Assembly (NCBI GenBank): GCA_964344565.1
Contig: CAYFNT010000010.1
Location: 33,719-97,718 of the forward strand
From: JACNKJ01 sp964344565
GTDB taxonomy: Bacteria; Krumholzibacteriota; Krumholzibacteriia; JACNKJ01
Direction: 5' to 3'
Length of the DNA: 64,000 nt
Numbering within the stretch: position 1 is the first letter of the stretch; each line of letters starts with the position of its first letter. The translations under genes and the position numbers were made by a program. Shown here one piece after another: positions 42,937-51,622 of this stretch. The notes under the pieces were generated by a model, which was given only the letters and a program-made list of their open reading frames with translations, made no database searches and was not told where the DNA came from.

Positions 42937-45396
42937 ATGCGTCTGATCAGACCCCTACTCGGGCTTGCCCTGCTGATGTTCGCCCTTTCGGCGAGCGCGG
43001 CCGGAGTGGCCACCCCCACCGCCAACCAGTACGTCGTCCTCGATGTGGATGCCATCGATCACATGGCCATCCCCAGCGTGGATCGGGAAGCGAGGATCCT
43101 GGAGGACGAGATCCGCGAGCTGGACGGTCTGCCGCCCCGCTTCGCCATTCCCTTCGAGACGGCCACTGCACCCGATGCCCGCGGCAGCTGGGAAGACCTC
43201 GGCGACGGCAATCATCTCTGGCGCCTGCGCATCGCTTCCCCCGGTGCCCTCTCCATGAACTTCGGATTCACCCGGTACAATCTGCCCGAGACCGCGAGCC
43301 TGCTCATCTACTCGGCCGACCAGAGCAGCGCCACCCGCGCCTTCACCGAGCGCGACAATGCTGACCACGGAGAGCTCTGGACTCCGGTCCTGCTCAGCGA
43401 CGACGTCATCCTGGAACTGACGGTTTCCGAGAAGGCCGCCGGTCGCGTGGAACTGGAAATCGGTTCCGTGAACGTGGGCTACCGGGGCTTCGGCGAGGAC
43501 CATGATCGCAGCGGCTCCTGCAACAACGACGTGGTCTGCCCCGAGGGCGACCCCTGGCGGGCCGAGATCCCCTCCTCGGGCGTCTACACCATCAACGGCA
43601 CCTGGTACTGCAGCGGCGCCATGATCAACAACACGTCCCAGGACGGAACGCCTTACTTCCTCACGGCCAACCACTGCGGCATCAGCACCGGCAACGATCA
43701 GGCCGTGGTCATCTACTGGAACTTCGAGAGCCCCAATTGCGGCGATCAGTGCTGCGGCGACCTGAGCCAGTTCAACTCCGGCGTGATCCATCGCGTGTCC
43801 TACTCCGGTTCGGACGTGACCCTGGTGGAGCTGGAAGAGCCGCTCAATCCGGCCCACGAGGTAACCTACTCCGGCTGGGACCGCGGCAGCGGCGACTTCC
43901 CCTGGGTGGTGGCCATCCACCATCCGAGCACCGACGAGAAAGCCATCAGCTTCGAGGACGACGCCACCACCACCACCAGCTACCTGAGCAACAGCGTGCC
44001 CGGCGACGGCACCCACATCCGCGTGATCGACTGGGACGACGGCACCACGGAGCCCGGCTCCTCGGGTTCGCCCCTCTACAGCCCCGATCACAAGATCGTC
44101 GGACAGCTCCATGGCGGCTATGCCTCCTGCAGCAGCCAGACCAGCGACTGGTACGGTCGCTTCTCGGTGTCCTGGAGCCATCTCAGCAGCTACCTGGATC
44201 CCACGGGCACAGGCGCCATGACCGTGGACACCTGGGATCCCTACGCCACGGGCATGCAGGTGACCCCGGCCAGCGGACTGGAGTCCGAAGGCGATACGGG
44301 CGGACCCTTCACGCCGAGCAGCATCGTCTACACCATCGAGAACGCCAGCGACTCCGGCTTCAACTACAGCGTGAGCGACGACGCCGGCTGGGTGGACATC
44401 TCCAACACCGGCGGATACCTGGTGCCCGGCGCTTCGACGAACGTGACCGTGAGCATCAACGCCAGCGCGAACAGCCTGCCCCAGGGCACCTACGAGGCTA
44501 CGGTGACCATCCTCAACACCACCGACGGCGACGGCGACACCACCCGCCCGGTGAGTCTCACCGTTGGCGTGCCCGCTCTCCAGATCGCGGAGAACTTCGA
44601 CAGCGATCCGGGCTGGACCACACAGGGTCAGTGGGACTTCGGCGATCCCACCGGACAGGGTGGCGATGCTCACGGCAACGCCGATCCCAACTCCGGCTTC
44701 GACGGCCCCAATGTCTACGGTTACAACCTGAACGGCGACTACACCAACAACATGCCCGAGTATCACCTGACCAGCACCGCCTTCGACTGCTCGAACCTCT
44801 CGGCCACGAGCCTGAAGTTCCGTCGCTGGCTCAACGTGGAGCAGCCGGCCTACGACCACGCCTACCTGCGCGTGTCCAATGACAACAGCAACTGGACCAC
44901 GGTCTGGCAGAACGGCGGGGAGATCACCGACAACGGCTGGCAGTACGTGGAGTACGACATCTCCGGCGTGGCCGACGGCGAGAGCACGGTCTACCTGCGC
45001 TGGACCATGGGCACCACCGACGGCAGCTGGCTCTACAGCGGCTGGAACATCGACAACGTCGAGATCTGGGGCCTCGGCGGCGACGCCACCTCCGCCGAGG
45101 GCGGACAGGTTCCCCTGCGGAGCGCACTGCTCGGCAACCTGCCCAATCCCTTCAACCCGAAGACCGAGATCCGCTACGCCCTCGCCGAATCGGGCGCGGT
45201 GGAGCTGGCCGTCTACGATCTGAGCGGACGCAGGATCAACACCCTGCTTTCCGGTCAGCAGAGCGCGGGCACTCACAGCGTCGTCTGGAACGGCGACGAC
45301 GCCAGCGGTCGCGCCGTGGCTTCGGGCATCTACTTCGCGCGCCTGATCACCGATCAGGGTGTGAGCGACACGCAGAAGCTGACGCTGCTGAAGTAG
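42937..45396 (+). CDS. Secreted trypsin-like (lysyl-endopeptidase-type) serine protease with sorting module
   Basis: 819-residue protease. ATG 42937 follows GGAG at six bases; signal peptide 1-21. The catalytic triad of an S1 protease is visible: H246 in FLTANHCGIS, D293 in SGSDVTLVEL and S376 in EPGSSGSPLY. The cysteine-rich context (SCNNDVVCPEGD, NCGDQCCGDL) resembles lysyl endopeptidase (Achromobacter protease I) type enzymes. Then follow a BACON/ASH-like Ig domain (about 445-545), a jelly-roll adhesion-like domain (about 550-720) and the FlgD-like tail (NLPNPFNPKTEIRYALA ... QKLTLLK). An N-terminal 200-residue part is probably a propeptide. Acts outside the cell. Confidence 0.9.
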   Translation: MRLIRPLLGLALLMFALSASAAGVATPTANQYVVLDVDAIDHMAIPSVDREARILEDEIRELDGLPPRFAIPFETATAPDARGSWEDLGDGNHLWRLRIASPGALSMNFGFTRYNLPETASLLIYSADQSSATRAFTERDNADHGELWTPVLLSDDVILELTVSEKAAGRVELEIGSVNVGYRGFGEDHDRSGSCNNDVVCPEGDPWRAEIPSSGVYTINGTWYCSGAMINNTSQDGTPYFLTANHCGISTGNDQAVVIYWNFESPNCGDQCCGDLSQFNSGVIHRVSYSGSDVTLVELEEPLNPAHEVTYSGWDRGSGDFPWVVAIHHPSTDEKAISFEDDATTTTSYLSNSVPGDGTHIRVIDWDDGTTEPGSSGSPLYSPDHKIVGQLHGGYASCSSQTSDWYGRFSVSWSHLSSYLDPTGTGAMTVDTWDPYATGMQVTPASGLESEGDTGGPFTPSSIVYTIENASDSGFNYSVSDDAGWVDISNTGGYLVPGASTNVTVSINASANSLPQGTYEATVTILNTTDGDGDTTRPVSLTVGVPALQIAENFDSDPGWTTQGQWDFGDPTGQGGDAHGNADPNSGFDGPNVYGYNLNGDYTNNMPEYHLTSTAFDCSNLSATSLKFRRWLNVEQPAYDHAYLRVSNDNSNWTTVWQNGGEITDNGWQYVEYDISGVADGESTVYLRWTMGTTDGSWLYSGWNIDNVEIWGLGGDATSAEGGQVPLRSALLGNLPNPFNPKTEIRYALAESGAVELAVYDLSGRRINTLLSGQQSAGTHSVVWNGDDASGRAVASGIYFARLITDQGVSDTQKLTLLK

Positions 45397-45420
45397 TTCC
45401 GATCGATTCTGTTTATGGGA

Positions 45421-45453
45421 AAACCCGGCACGGATTCGTGCCGGGTTTTTTTG
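45421..45453 (+). terminator. Rho-independent terminator of the S1 protease gene
   Basis: AAAACCCGGCAC, loop GGATTC, GTGCCGGGTTTTTTT: perfect stem with seven T's, 24 bases after the stop. Confidence 0.95.
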
Positions 45454-45484
45454 TCACGCGGCGCTCGGCTGAGAGTCATTCCGC

Positions 45485-45715
45485 CTAGCTCAACACTCCC
45501 CTGCCGGCCATGGCCCGGGAGTACAGGACCATGAAGAGCGCCCAGACGAAGATGATGGCGCTGAAAACGACTCCCACCGTGCCGGACACTTCGACCCCAT
45601 TGCTGAATCCGTAATTGTGGATGCTGGTCACGACCATGCAGAGGAAGGAAATCAGCAGCACCGTATAGGCGAGTTTGCGCCTGAGCAGAAGCAGCAGCGC
45701 GCCGATCACGCCGCC
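45485..45715 (-). pseudogene. Membrane protein fragment lacking its N-terminus
   Basis: The 76 C-terminal residues (from GGVIGALLLLLRRK to the stop) are a natural membrane protein with two to three helices: ALLLLLRRKLAYTVLLISFL, SNGVEVSGTVGVVFSAIIF and a final WALFMVLYSRAMAGRGVLS. The pattern recalls the small four-helix proteins of about 140 residues often annotated as sugar transporter-like. Upstream of about 45715 the same frame turns into antisense of a second, unrelated protein, with no start codon fitting the family. The gene is therefore cut at its 5' end. Confidence 0.7.
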
Positions 45716-46180
45716 CCCAATTCCTATGTGCTGAACCAGGCCGGCAACAACGGCCCGAGCATGCCGGGTGACCACAATGCCTTCATGTACAACACGGCCC
45801 ATGCTATCGGCCTGACGCTCAAGCAGTCCACCGCGGTGGGCAGCGCCGTCCCCGGCGACGTCTTCTACTCCTTCGACCTGAAGCTGGACCAGGCCGACGT
45901 GGGCGGCGTGCTCTTCGCCGAGATCTTCGCCGAGCAATCCGGCGTCGGCATCATCGGCGGCTCGGGCCTGATGGGTCCCTTCTGGGCCTGGGAGTGGACC
46001 AACTACGAAGGTTCCTTCGTGGCTCCCGCGGGAACGGATTTCCTGACCATCCAGTTCGTCGCGGTGACCGGAGCGGCCGACGGAACCAGCTGCATCGCCC
46101 ACGTGGACAATGTGGACGTCAATCAGGGAGCGGTGCCCGCCGAGACCACGAGCTTCGGTGCGATCAAGTCCCTCTACTAG
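45716..46180 (+). pseudogene. Secreted-protein fragment lacking its N-terminus
   Basis: The frame from PNSYVLNQAGNNGPSMPG to the stop after FGAIKSLY reads as the 154-residue C-terminal part of an extracellular beta-sandwich protein (YSFDLKLDQADVGGVLFAEI, then WTNYEGSFVAPAGTDFLTIQ and a terminal IAHVDNVDVN that is typical of carbohydrate-binding or PEP-CTERM-like jelly rolls). Before base 45716 the frame is antisense of the membrane protein fragment and has no signal peptide. Its 5' part is missing. A good terminator follows at 46225. No FlgD tail. Confidence 0.7.
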
Positions 46181-46224
46181 ATTCAGGCAAGGTTCAGCGA
46201 GACGACTACTTCGTATGATGTGCA

Positions 46225-46257
46225 AAAGCCCTTCCACCATTCGTGGAAGGGCTTCTC
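46225..46257. terminator. Terminator between convergent genes
   Basis: AAAAGCCCTTCCAC, loop CATTC, GTGGAAGGGCTTCTCT: serves the fragment on the plus strand and probably also the operon ending at 46285 on the minus strand. Confidence 0.85.
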
Positions 46258-46284
46258 TCATCCGAGGCTAGCGGATCCTCCCGC

Positions 46285-46932
46285 CTAATTCGATTCCCTG
46301 CCCAGGGCCTTGGCCGCTTCGCCCATGCGCGATTCGAGTTCCAGAACGCGACGCTCCAGGTCCGATCCGATCCCAGGGGAAGATGATCCTTCGACTCCCG
46401 CGGCGGCCATCCGTTCCTTCCTCACGAAGCGCAAGTAACCGAGACCGATGGTGATCGCGAGTGCGGCCGATATCACCAGGAATCTCGAGATCGACGTGTC
46501 CGTTGCGATGATCCAGCCGATTCCGTAGAGCATGGAGAAGACGCCGCCCAGGAGCAGCCCGTTGCTGATCACGGGAATCTGTTCGGCGCGCACCAGCGAC
46601 AACACCATGTAGATCGTCGCGAAAACGATCAGGATGATGCTCGTACTCCGCCCCCAGGGTCGTTGGGCTTCCATCCCCGCGTCCTGAAGCTCGTTTCGCT
46701 GCTGGTTGATCTCCTCGATCTGCTTGAGGTCATCGGCCGTCAGTCTCTCGGGCGCTCTCGTATCTCGAATCGACTGCTCCCGTTGGTTGAGCTCCCGGAT
46801 CTCCTCGTTGAGTCCTTCGGGCGGTGGATAGAAGGTATAGACCCCGACGCCCACGAAGGCCGTCAGCACCAGACCCAGAAAGAACGAGAAGATGATCTTG
46901 AGTCCGCCTCCTGTTCGTGCCGAATTCGTCAT
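46285..46932 (-). CDS. Membrane protein of unknown function, third gene of the TetR-linked operon
   Basis: 215 residues. An N-terminal helix (about 11-32) is followed by a charged coiled-coil-like loop (EEIRELNQREQSIRDTRAPE, KQIEEINQQRNELQDAGME), three more helices (about 96-165) and a cytosolic tail ending with a short heptad-like helix (LERRVLELESRMGEAAKALG). GGAGGGATC precedes ATG 46932, 15 bases after the preceding gene. No family recognised. Confidence 0.75.
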   Translation of the reverse strand: MTNSARTGGGLKIIFSFFLGLVLTAFVGVGVYTFYPPPEGLNEEIRELNQREQSIRDTRAPERLTADDLKQIEEINQQRNELQDAGMEAQRPWGRSTSIILIVFATIYMVLSLVRAEQIPVISNGLLLGGVFSMLYGIGWIIATDTSISRFLVISAALAITIGLGYLRFVRKERMAAAGVEGSSSPGIGSDLERRVLELESRMGEAAKALGRESN

Positions 46933-46947
46933 CCCGATCCCTCCTTT

Positions 46948-47940
46948 CTAGAGGTTCACATTCACCAGCGGAAGCAGGCGCAGCCATCGGGGATTGTTGC
47001 CCGCGTAGTTGATCAGGCCGATCTGCACTCCATTGAGATTGGCCGAATAGTTCACGAGCCCGATGGAGAGCCCGGTGAATTTTTCATTGGCGAGCTTGAA
47101 GTGGAGGAAATCCTCCAGGTCGATCCGGTCGACGTAGAGGCCGTTCATCCCGCCCACCATCACGCCGGTCACTTCGGGAGCGAAGGCGAGCAGGCTGCCG
47201 ATGGCGATTCCGCGGATACGTTCGCTGGCCCCCAGGCCCAGGCCGGCCACGAAGATGCCGTCCATGCGCGCGCCGCCCATGCCGATGCCGGTGAGCATGA
47301 TGCCCTTCACGTCCTCGCCGCCGGCACCGAATCCGCTTATTCCGATGCCGCGGAACTTGGTGGCGAACACTCCGCCTCCGGCGAGGGCCAAACCGCTGAG
47401 GCTCTTCTCGCCACCCGCGAAGAAGCCTGCGATGGCGGCGCCCCTGACCTTCTTCGCCATGGTGGAGCCCAGGCTCAGGGCTAGGCCGTCCATCTGCTGC
47501 GAGTTCAGCGACCATCCGCCGCTGATGTTGATCCCCGTGAAGCGCTCCCGAACGTCGACCAGGATCAGGCCGACGGCAAGGCCGGTGAAGTTCTTGGTGC
47601 CCACACCCAGTGTGCCGGCCGCGATGCCGCGCACCCGCTCGCTGGCGTTGACCCCGATGCCGCTGAGCGCGATGCCGTTGATCTCGCGGCCCTTGGTTCC
47701 GATGAGCCCCAGGGCGAGGCCGTTGTATTGGCCCACGGGGTTTTTCTTGGGATTCCAGAGGGTCAGGTTGAGACCGTTGATTCTCTCCACCTGGCTGTCC
47801 ACGGCGTTGAGTCGAATGCCGGTGAAGCGTTTCGAGTTGCCTAGGCTCAGTCCGTATCCCCGTGGGCCGATGTCCACTGACTGAGCCGTGGCACTGCCGA
47901 TTCCGATGAACAGGAGAATGGCGATGAATGCGTTCCTCAT
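46948..47940 (-). CDS. Exported LA_2272-type surface-repeat protein
   Basis: 330 residues with a signal peptide (1-19, ending SATA). The mature protein is a run of about 15-20 short beta repeats of roughly 15-22 residues with the pattern xGIxxGxxGxGxxxxxxGLxxG (for example GIGISGFGAGGEDVKGIML and GIFVAGLGLGASERIRGIAI), closing with GLSIGLVNYSANLNGVQIGL and LPLVNVNL, the ending known from LA_2272-family surface repeats of Leptospira and other bacteria. Likely a beta-solenoid or barrel at the outer membrane. Three bases separate it from the upstream gene; function unknown. Confidence 0.8.
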   Translation of the reverse strand: MRNAFIAILLFIGIGSATAQSVDIGPRGYGLSLGNSKRFTGIRLNAVDSQVERINGLNLTLWNPKKNPVGQYNGLALGLIGTKGREINGIALSGIGVNASERVRGIAAGTLGVGTKNFTGLAVGLILVDVRERFTGINISGGWSLNSQQMDGLALSLGSTMAKKVRGAAIAGFFAGGEKSLSGLALAGGGVFATKFRGIGISGFGAGGEDVKGIMLTGIGMGGARMDGIFVAGLGLGASERIRGIAIGSLLAFAPEVTGVMVGGMNGLYVDRIDLEDFLHFKLANEKFTGLSIGLVNYSANLNGVQIGLINYAGNNPRWLRLLPLVNVNL

Positions 47941-47943
47941 GTC

Positions 47944-48549
47944 TCATCCATCCTTTCTCGATGATGTGTTTTCCCGGCGAGTTCGTCGCATGAGCAGGAC
48001 GAGCGTGAAGCCGGTGATCGCTCCGTTTAAGGTTCCCAGGACGATCCAGCCCGAAGGGAAGCTCGGATTCGCGTCCATGTTCAAACTCTCCATGGCGATG
48101 GCGAAGCCGCCGAGCACCCAGCCGAGGATGCTCGCGAGAATCCAACACCATGCCTTGCTCAACCGCTTCTTGAGGAGCCGCCATTGGAGCAGGCCGAGGG
48201 TTGGGCCGAGCAGCGTCACGCCCAGCAGGCCGGCTTCACTGCCGAAAGAGCCGAGGGCGATCGCCAGGACGACCATGATGACGACCGAGGCGACGCTGGC
48301 GAGGACCCAGGATCCTGCCGGCAGAATGCGAGCCACGAAGTAGGACTGAACGATTCCCGCCAGCAAGGCTCCCAGGGCGTAGGCCATCAATGTGACCACG
48401 ATCAAACCCCCGGATCCGCCTGCGATCACTCCCAGCGGCCCCCCGATGCCCCATGCGAAGGCGGTTCCGAGTGTCCAGGCGAGCCAAAGCCACAATGCGG
48501 ATGGCGTCCTTCGCAACTCCGTCTCATTCGGGATCCGATTCGAACTCAT
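47944..48549 (-). CDS. Polytopic membrane protein of unknown function, first gene of the TetR-linked operon
   Basis: 201 residues with about six transmembrane helices, glycine-rich (WGIGGPLGVIAGGSGGLIVV), and a positively charged C-terminus. AAGGAGGCTGTCC precedes ATG 48549. The short region to the divergent TetR gene holds two palindromic operators, so this gene and the two after it are the likely TetR regulon. No transporter signature visible. Confidence 0.75.
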   Translation of the reverse strand: MSSNRIPNETELRRTPSALWLWLAWTLGTAFAWGIGGPLGVIAGGSGGLIVVTLMAYALGALLAGIVQSYFVARILPAGSWVLASVASVVIMVVLAIALGSFGSEAGLLGVTLLGPTLGLLQWRLLKKRLSKAWCWILASILGWVLGGFAIAMESLNMDANPSFPSGWIVLGTLNGAITGFTLVLLMRRTRRENTSSRKDG

Positions 48550-48579
48550 GGACAGCCTCCTTCTCTATGCGATGTCGAT

Positions 48580-48594
48580 GTTGACAGTGTCAAC
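48580..48594. promoter_or_regulatory. TetR-type operator, proximal to the minus-strand operon
   Basis: GTTGACAGTGTCAAC, a 15-bp inverted repeat with one central base, 31 bases upstream of ATG 48549. Confidence 0.8.
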
Positions 48595-48607
48595 TTTACC
48601 CCCGGGT

Positions 48608-48622
48608 GTTGACATTGTCAAC
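48608..48622. promoter_or_regulatory. TetR-type operator, proximal to the regulator gene
   Basis: GTTGACATTGTCAAC, identical to the first operator except for the central base, 21 bases before ATG 48644. The centres of the two sites are 28 bases apart. It probably mediates autoregulation. Confidence 0.8.
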
Positions 48623-48643
48623 ATTTTTTCGTATAAATTTCCC

Positions 48644-49252
48644 ATGAGCAGTTCGAACGGCAGATATCACCATGGTGGCCTGAGGGCCGCGCTCCTTGCG
48701 GAAACCGCTGCAATGATTGCAGATGAGGGCGTAGAGAGCGTGACCATGAGAGCCCTCAGCGGACGACTCGGCGTGTCACGTGCCGCTCCCTATCGGCACT
48801 TCCCCAGCAAATCCGCGCTTCTCGTGGCCGTGGCGGCCACCGGATTCGAGCGTCTGCGGGGCCGCATGCTGTCCATCGACGCGGGAGCCCCACGCGCGAG
48901 CGTCGAGCGATTCCGCCGCATGGGCGAGGAATACATACGCTTCGCGGTAGAGAATCCGGCGCACTATCGATTGATGTACGGCAAGGAAGCCTTGAGCCGT
49001 CAGGACCTTCCCGAGCTTCGGGAGGCGGCCAACGCCATCTTCGATCATCTCGTGGAAGTGATTCGCGCTCAGCAGAAGAACGGCGGCATCAAGCGTCAGG
49101 ACCCCCGCATGCAGGCCTTCGCCGCCTGGAGCGCCGTGCACGGTCTGGCTTCCCTGGTGATCGAGGAGCAGATTCTGGGCGACGTGGATCTCGAGGACCT
49201 CATCCGTCAGACCACACGCACCTTATTGGAAGGTCTGCGAACCAGGCGCTAG
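48644..49252 (+). CDS. TetR-family repressor (WHG domain)
   Basis: 202-residue regulator. ATG 48644 starts MSSSNGRYHHGGLRAALLAE, the typical beginning of the TetR subgroup with a C-terminal WHG domain; the helix-turn-helix is VTMRALSGRLGVSRAAPYRH followed by FPSK. The ligand-binding part has HYRLMYGKEALSR and FAAWSAVHGLASL, again typical of that domain. It is divergent from the three-gene membrane/surface operon and flanked by two GTTGACA-N-TGTCAAC sites, so it probably represses that operon and itself. The inducer is unknown. Confidence 0.92.
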   Translation: MSSSNGRYHHGGLRAALLAETAAMIADEGVESVTMRALSGRLGVSRAAPYRHFPSKSALLVAVAATGFERLRGRMLSIDAGAPRASVERFRRMGEEYIRFAVENPAHYRLMYGKEALSRQDLPELREAANAIFDHLVEVIRAQQKNGGIKRQDPRMQAFAAWSAVHGLASLVIEEQILGDVDLEDLIRQTTRTLLEGLRTRR

Positions 49253-49267
49253 CCCGGCGCCGATCCC

Positions 49268-50104
49268 TCAAGCCCCGGTCGGGGCGGGAGTCTTCCCGAC
49301 TCCGTGTTCCTTGAAACTGGCCACCTCTTTACCGATGTGACCGATCCACCAGCTCTTCAAGAACTTCAGGACGATAGCCGGATCCTGATTGACCCAGTAG
49401 TCGTCGAGAACCTTGATCGTGCTTCTGCGCAACTCGGCATGCAGCTGCTTGTGTTCATCGTAGAGCGGGTAATTGGAAGCGGCCTGGATGTACTCCTCCG
49501 TCTTGAAGTGCACGTCGGTGTACTCCTTGACCAACTTGAAGACATGCTCCGCCTTTTCCTCGGCCCGCTGACCCCGAAGGTAGTAGAAGATCGAATTGAT
49601 GGCGCTCACGATTCCGCGGTGCTGCGAATCGATGATGTTGATTCCCGAGTTGTAGCTGTCCTGCCAGGTGATGTAGAGGCCCAACTTGTCGCGAGCATTG
49701 TCGGAGTTCGACCGGAGGTGTCCGACGTAGTCCTTGTCGACCCCGTGCATGTGGTTTAACCACGCTTCCCTGAAGAACTGCATCAATTCGCCCTGCTTTT
49801 CGCCTATGGAACTCTCCTCGAGCAGCGCCGAGAGTTTCCGCTCCTTGGCCCTGTGCATTTCCGCGTGGGCTTCAAATTCCGGAAACCCGCTCTCACGCAT
49901 GAGATCCTCTTCGGTGACCATGTGCAGATCGATGAATGCCGCCATCAGGTCGAGGGTCCTGCGCTTGTCTTCCTCGCAGAAGTCGTGTTCGCTGAAGAAG
50001 GCGAAGGAATTCATCGCGCTTCCGATTCCCAGATGCTCCTCATCAATAACGGGAAGGCCCAGAAAGGCCTGCTCTTCCGGTTCAACGAACAAACGATTCA
50101 GCAT
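49268..50104 (-). CDS. Tandem bacteriohemerythrin
   Basis: 278 residues made of two hemerythrin domains (about 12-135 and 140-265). ATG 50104 follows AAGGAGATC. Domain 1 has the expected di-iron ligands: IDEEHLGI, FIDLHMVTEEDLM, FEAHAEMH and NHMHGVDKDY. Domain 2 has IDSQHRGI, YTDVHFKTEEYI, YDEHKQLH and IGHIGKEVASF; where the bridging Asp of H-x4-D should stand there is Val, so its iron site may be altered. Hemerythrins bind O2 (or NO) reversibly and are common in microaerophiles, which fits the cbb3 oxidase. Encoded alone; no chemotaxis fusion. Confidence 0.9.
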   Translation of the reverse strand: MLNRLFVEPEEQAFLGLPVIDEEHLGIGSAMNSFAFFSEHDFCEEDKRRTLDLMAAFIDLHMVTEEDLMRESGFPEFEAHAEMHRAKERKLSALLEESSIGEKQGELMQFFREAWLNHMHGVDKDYVGHLRSNSDNARDKLGLYITWQDSYNSGINIIDSQHRGIVSAINSIFYYLRGQRAEEKAEHVFKLVKEYTDVHFKTEEYIQAASNYPLYDEHKQLHAELRRSTIKVLDDYWVNQDPAIVLKFLKSWWIGHIGKEVASFKEHGVGKTPAPTGA

Positions 50105-50231
50105 GGTGATCTCCTTTAGCGGCGAAACAGGCACAAACCATTCCAATTTGATGCTTGAATCACTTGAGCCTGTGCGTATGCGCGGAAAAAGAGAAGGCGG
50201 CAATGCGCTGACTCGGGGATAAGGAAGGCCC

Positions 50232-51602
50232 CTACCGGAAACCGAATACGATCGGGAAGACGGCCACCACGATCCAGGCCCAGATCGCGAAGATCGGAAT
50301 GTAGCTCGTCTGCCAGCGCTCCAGTGCGGCGAAGGTGCCGCGCTTCGTCAGGAATCGCAGGTAGAGTAGAGCCGATCCCCCGAGATTGACGAGCAGGATC
50401 AGGTTCTCGCCCAGGGCCGCCACCTTGTTGGGACTGAAACCGAACTCGGCGATGCGGGCCGTGATGGCCCAGAGGGCGAGGGCATCGACCAGCAGGGCGC
50501 AGAGAATCAATGCGAGCTGCAGCCGGTCGAAGAGCCCAGGAGGCGCTTGCGGATCCCGCGCCGAGATCGAGTAGAGCAACAGCGCCAAGACCAGGACCAG
50601 GAGCAAATCGAAGCCGATGAGCAGTTCGCGCCCCACGTCGAGGGCGTTGCCCGTGATCATCATGGTGACCACGAAGAAGAGCAGCAGGATGGCGAAGAGC
50701 GGCGTGAACAGACGCGTGAGCACGGGCGCCATGTTCTCGATGACGCTTTGCTTCGACTCCACGAGCCAGGCGCTCACGAGCACGGCTCCCCCGATGCCAC
50801 AGGGCAACATCCACTCCGATACCAGGACCTCGGGATCCAGACCGATGGCCTGGAAGAGGAACGCGGTGAAGCCCATGAGGACGCCGCCACCGAGGCCGAT
50901 CAGAACCAGGTAGATGAACCACTCGCCGGAGAAGCGGACGAAGTTCATTCGTTGCGAAAGGTCTCTCCATCGTCCGCCGACGTAAGCGAAGCCGATGGAG
51001 AGCCACAGGGCGATGGGAAGGTGAAGGGCGGACAGGGCCTCTGTGTGCCCCATGCCCTGGAAGGGCATCAGGTTCATGACCAGACCGGCTGCGAGAAATG
51101 GCGCCGCCAGCCAGAGCCACGCATTTCGCTGCAGATCTCGCTTCCATGCGAAGAACGCAGCAAGGTATGGCAGAATGAAGAGGGTCATGTTCCGAAGGTA
51201 AAAGGAATTGGCGGCATTGTCCGACAGGTGGCGCCCGAAGAGTTCGGGAAGCTTGATCGATATGCCCGCGGCGATGCCCAGGCCGATAGCCACCGCGGCG
51301 CTCCGCGACGAAGCCGCCGATGTCGCGCCAGGACTCGGCGACACGACCAGCTGCTTCCAAAGACGTTCGGAATACTCCTGGGCGAACTCCTGCGACAGGG
51401 AATCCAGATCGCCCAGACGCTTCACGGCCACGAGGAAAGCCTCGTCCTCGTCCAGTCCGGCTTCGCTCAGGGCTTCCACCTGACTGCGAAGATGGTCTTC
51501 GAGCTCATCGACATCGACGGCCTCGAGGGCCTGGCGCCGACGAAGGTAGTTCCGCCATTCCCCGATGCGTCCTTCCAGAGAGCTGATGTCGTTCATCCCC
51601 AT
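50232..51602 (-). CDS. HAAS-domain membrane protein paired with a PadR regulator
   Basis: 456 residues. Residues about 1-75 are a HAAS/permease-prefix-like helical domain (RRRQALEAVDVDELEDHLRS, AFLVAVKRLGDLDSLSQEFA), which in many genomes is encoded next to PadR repressors. The rest has about ten transmembrane helices with no transporter motif that I recognise. AAGGAGACA precedes ATG 51602, 20 bases after the PadR gene. It may be a membrane stress or envelope protein controlled by that regulator. Confidence 0.8.
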   Translation of the reverse strand: MGMNDISSLEGRIGEWRNYLRRRQALEAVDVDELEDHLRSQVEALSEAGLDEDEAFLVAVKRLGDLDSLSQEFAQEYSERLWKQLVVSPSPGATSAASSRSAAVAIGLGIAAGISIKLPELFGRHLSDNAANSFYLRNMTLFILPYLAAFFAWKRDLQRNAWLWLAAPFLAAGLVMNLMPFQGMGHTEALSALHLPIALWLSIGFAYVGGRWRDLSQRMNFVRFSGEWFIYLVLIGLGGGVLMGFTAFLFQAIGLDPEVLVSEWMLPCGIGGAVLVSAWLVESKQSVIENMAPVLTRLFTPLFAILLLFFVVTMMITGNALDVGRELLIGFDLLLVLVLALLLYSISARDPQAPPGLFDRLQLALILCALLVDALALWAITARIAEFGFSPNKVAALGENLILLVNLGGSALLYLRFLTKRGTFAALERWQTSYIPIFAIWAWIVVAVFPIVFGFR

Positions 51603-51622
51603 TGTCTCCTTCGCGAGAACCG

